Assembly: GCA_002405435.1 (NCBI GenBank)
Contig: DHLU01000258.1
Coordinates: 1-6,169 of the forward strand
Direction: 5' to 3'
Length of the DNA: 6,169 nt
Origin: Flavobacteriales bacterium UBA4660
GTDB lineage: Bacteria > Bacteroidota > Bacteroidia > Flavobacteriales_D > Sanyastnellaceae
Position numbers and translations under genes: made by a program. Every line of letters begins with the position of its first letter. The stretch's first letter is position 1. The notes under the pieces are model-generated. The model worked only from the letters and a program-made list of their open reading frames with translations. It had not been told where the DNA came from and searched no databases. Of this stretch, positions 5,290-6,169 are shown piece after piece.

Positions 5290-6169
5290 TTATTTGATGA
5301 AGTCTTCATCAATCAGCAGTCGCCTCAGTTTTTCGCTGGTCGGCTGCGACACCGGTACGAGCGGAAGGCGCAGGTAGTTGTCGCACAGGTCCAGGTGGGC
5401 CAGCACCTCCTTAATTCCGGCCGGGTTACCTTCCACAAACAGTTGCTGAATTATCGGCAGGAGGCGGTAGTGCAGGTGGCGCGCTTCGGCAAATTCATTT
5501 TTGAGTCCGTGGAGCACCATGGCGCCAAATTCGCGCGGAAAGGCATTGCCTACCACCGAGATCACGCCATCGGCGCCGGCGGCCAGCAAGGGCAGCGTGA
5601 TGGCATCATCGCCGGAAATCACCATAAAATGTTTTGGCTTTTCCCTTATGATGGTCATAATCTGCTCCATGTTGCCGGAGGCTTCCTTGATACCGATCAC
5701 GTTGCGGCAGTCAAATGCAATGCGCAAAACGGTATCCGGTGTCATGTTGCTGGCGGTGCGGCCGGGTACATTGTAAAGCACAATGGGAAGTTTGCTGTGT
5801 TCGCTCAGGGTTTTGTAGTGCTCAAACAGTCCGCTTTGTGTAGGCTTGTTGTAGTAGGGAGAAACGGAGAGTATGGCACTCAGGCCGCTGGTATCTAGCC
5901 GGTCGAGTTGCAGGGTGAGTTCGTAGGTATTGTTGCCTCCGACACCGAGAACAACGGGTTTTCTGCCGGCATTGGTGGCCAGCACCGTTTCCAGCACGAG
6001 TTTTCTATCTTCCTTGTCGAGGGTGACCGATTCACCGGTGGTGCCCATGACGACCAGGTAGTCAGCTCCATTTTCCACGAGGTGATCTGTGAGCCTTTTC
6101 AAAGCGGGAATGTCAATGGTCAGGTCCTTCTTAAACGGGGTGATCATGGCCACTCCAAGCCCTTTCAGT
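5290..6169 (-). CDS. dapA: 4-hydroxy-tetrahydrodipicolinate synthase DapA (5' end beyond window)
   Basis: DapA condenses pyruvate with aspartate semialdehyde, the first committed step of the lysine/diaminopimelate pathway, in the cytosol. The stop TAA is at 5292-5290. The frame stays open to the right edge, reading LKGLGVAMITPF. The GTG at 6153-6151 is therefore an internal Val, and the true start lies a few codons outside. Counting that Val as residue 1, GTTGES is at 37-42, SPYYNKP at 98-104, LYNVPGRT at 126-133 and GIKEASGN at 154-161. Lys156 is the expected Schiff-base lysine, Tyr127 the expected catalytic tyrosine and Arg132 the expected substrate-binding arginine. The length and all active-site blocks are normal. 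The AlkC-like gene follows after 5 bp, implying a shared transcript. Confidence 0.97.
   Translation of the reverse strand, partial: LKGLGVAMITPFKKDLTIDIPALKRLTDHLVENGADYLVVMGTTGESVTLDKEDRKLVLETVLATNAGRKPVVLGVGGNNTYELTLQLDRLDTSGLSAILSVSPYYNKPTQSGLFEHYKTLSEHSKLPIVLYNVPGRTASNMTPDTVLRIAFDCRNVIGIKEASGNMEQIMTIIREKPKHFMVISGDDAITLPLLAAGADGVISVVGNAFPREFGAMVLHGLKNEFAEARHLHYRLLPIIQQLFVEGNPAGIKEVLAHLDLCDNYLRLPLVPVSQPTSEKLRRLLIDEDFIK

Noticed and set aside
5395..5898. A 167-codon plus-strand open frame opposite dapA
   Set aside because: It is entirely antisense to conserved dapA, including its active-site codons.
5290..6153. A dapA start at GTG 6153
   Set aside because: The upstream codons read LKGLG in frame, the normal DapA N-terminus before VAMITPF, so the start lies beyond the right edge.

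Overview
The window looks like ordinary chromosomal housekeeping DNA from a member of the Bacteroidota. The DnaA protein has the sequence style of Flavobacteriales and their relatives. A DUF5723-type outer-membrane-like protein, the absence of Shine-Dalgarno sequences before most genes and a TAnnTTTG-type promoter candidate agree with this. Base composition is near-balanced, higher in GC than many members of the phylum. No mobile element, CRISPR array, tRNA or rRNA is visible.

Layout from left to right. (1) Positions 1-639, plus strand: the C-terminal part of a probable outer-membrane beta-barrel protein, cut by the left edge. (2) Positions 640-1808, minus strand: a two-gene operon of a low-molecular-weight protein tyrosine phosphatase followed by a tetrapyrrole-methylase-fold SAM methyltransferase, overlapping by 4 bp. 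(3) Positions 1928-3358, minus strand: complete dnaA, followed by a clear intrinsic terminator at 1871-1901. (4) Positions 3359-3770: a 412-bp divergent intergenic region with an AT-rich tract, short phased repeats, three single-base-centred palindromes and weak DnaA-box-like sites. (5) Positions 3771-4166, plus strand: a YbgC/4-hydroxybenzoyl-CoA-type thioesterase. (6) Positions 4202-6169, minus strand: dapA, whose extreme 5' end runs off the right edge, followed 5 bp later by an AlkC-like HEAT-repeat DNA alkylation repair protein.

The genes cover replication initiation (DnaA), lysine and cell-wall precursor synthesis (DapA), alkylation repair (AlkC-like), thioester hydrolysis, phosphotyrosine signalling and a SAM methyltransferase. 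From memory, dnaA beside the phosphatase/methyltransferase pair and the thioesterase is a recurring neighbourhood in this phylum. I see no evidence of a novel defence or mobile system. The least explained part is the dnaA/thioesterase intergenic region. Secondary points are the zero-gap tail-to-tail stop codons at 637-642 and the dapA-alkC coupling.
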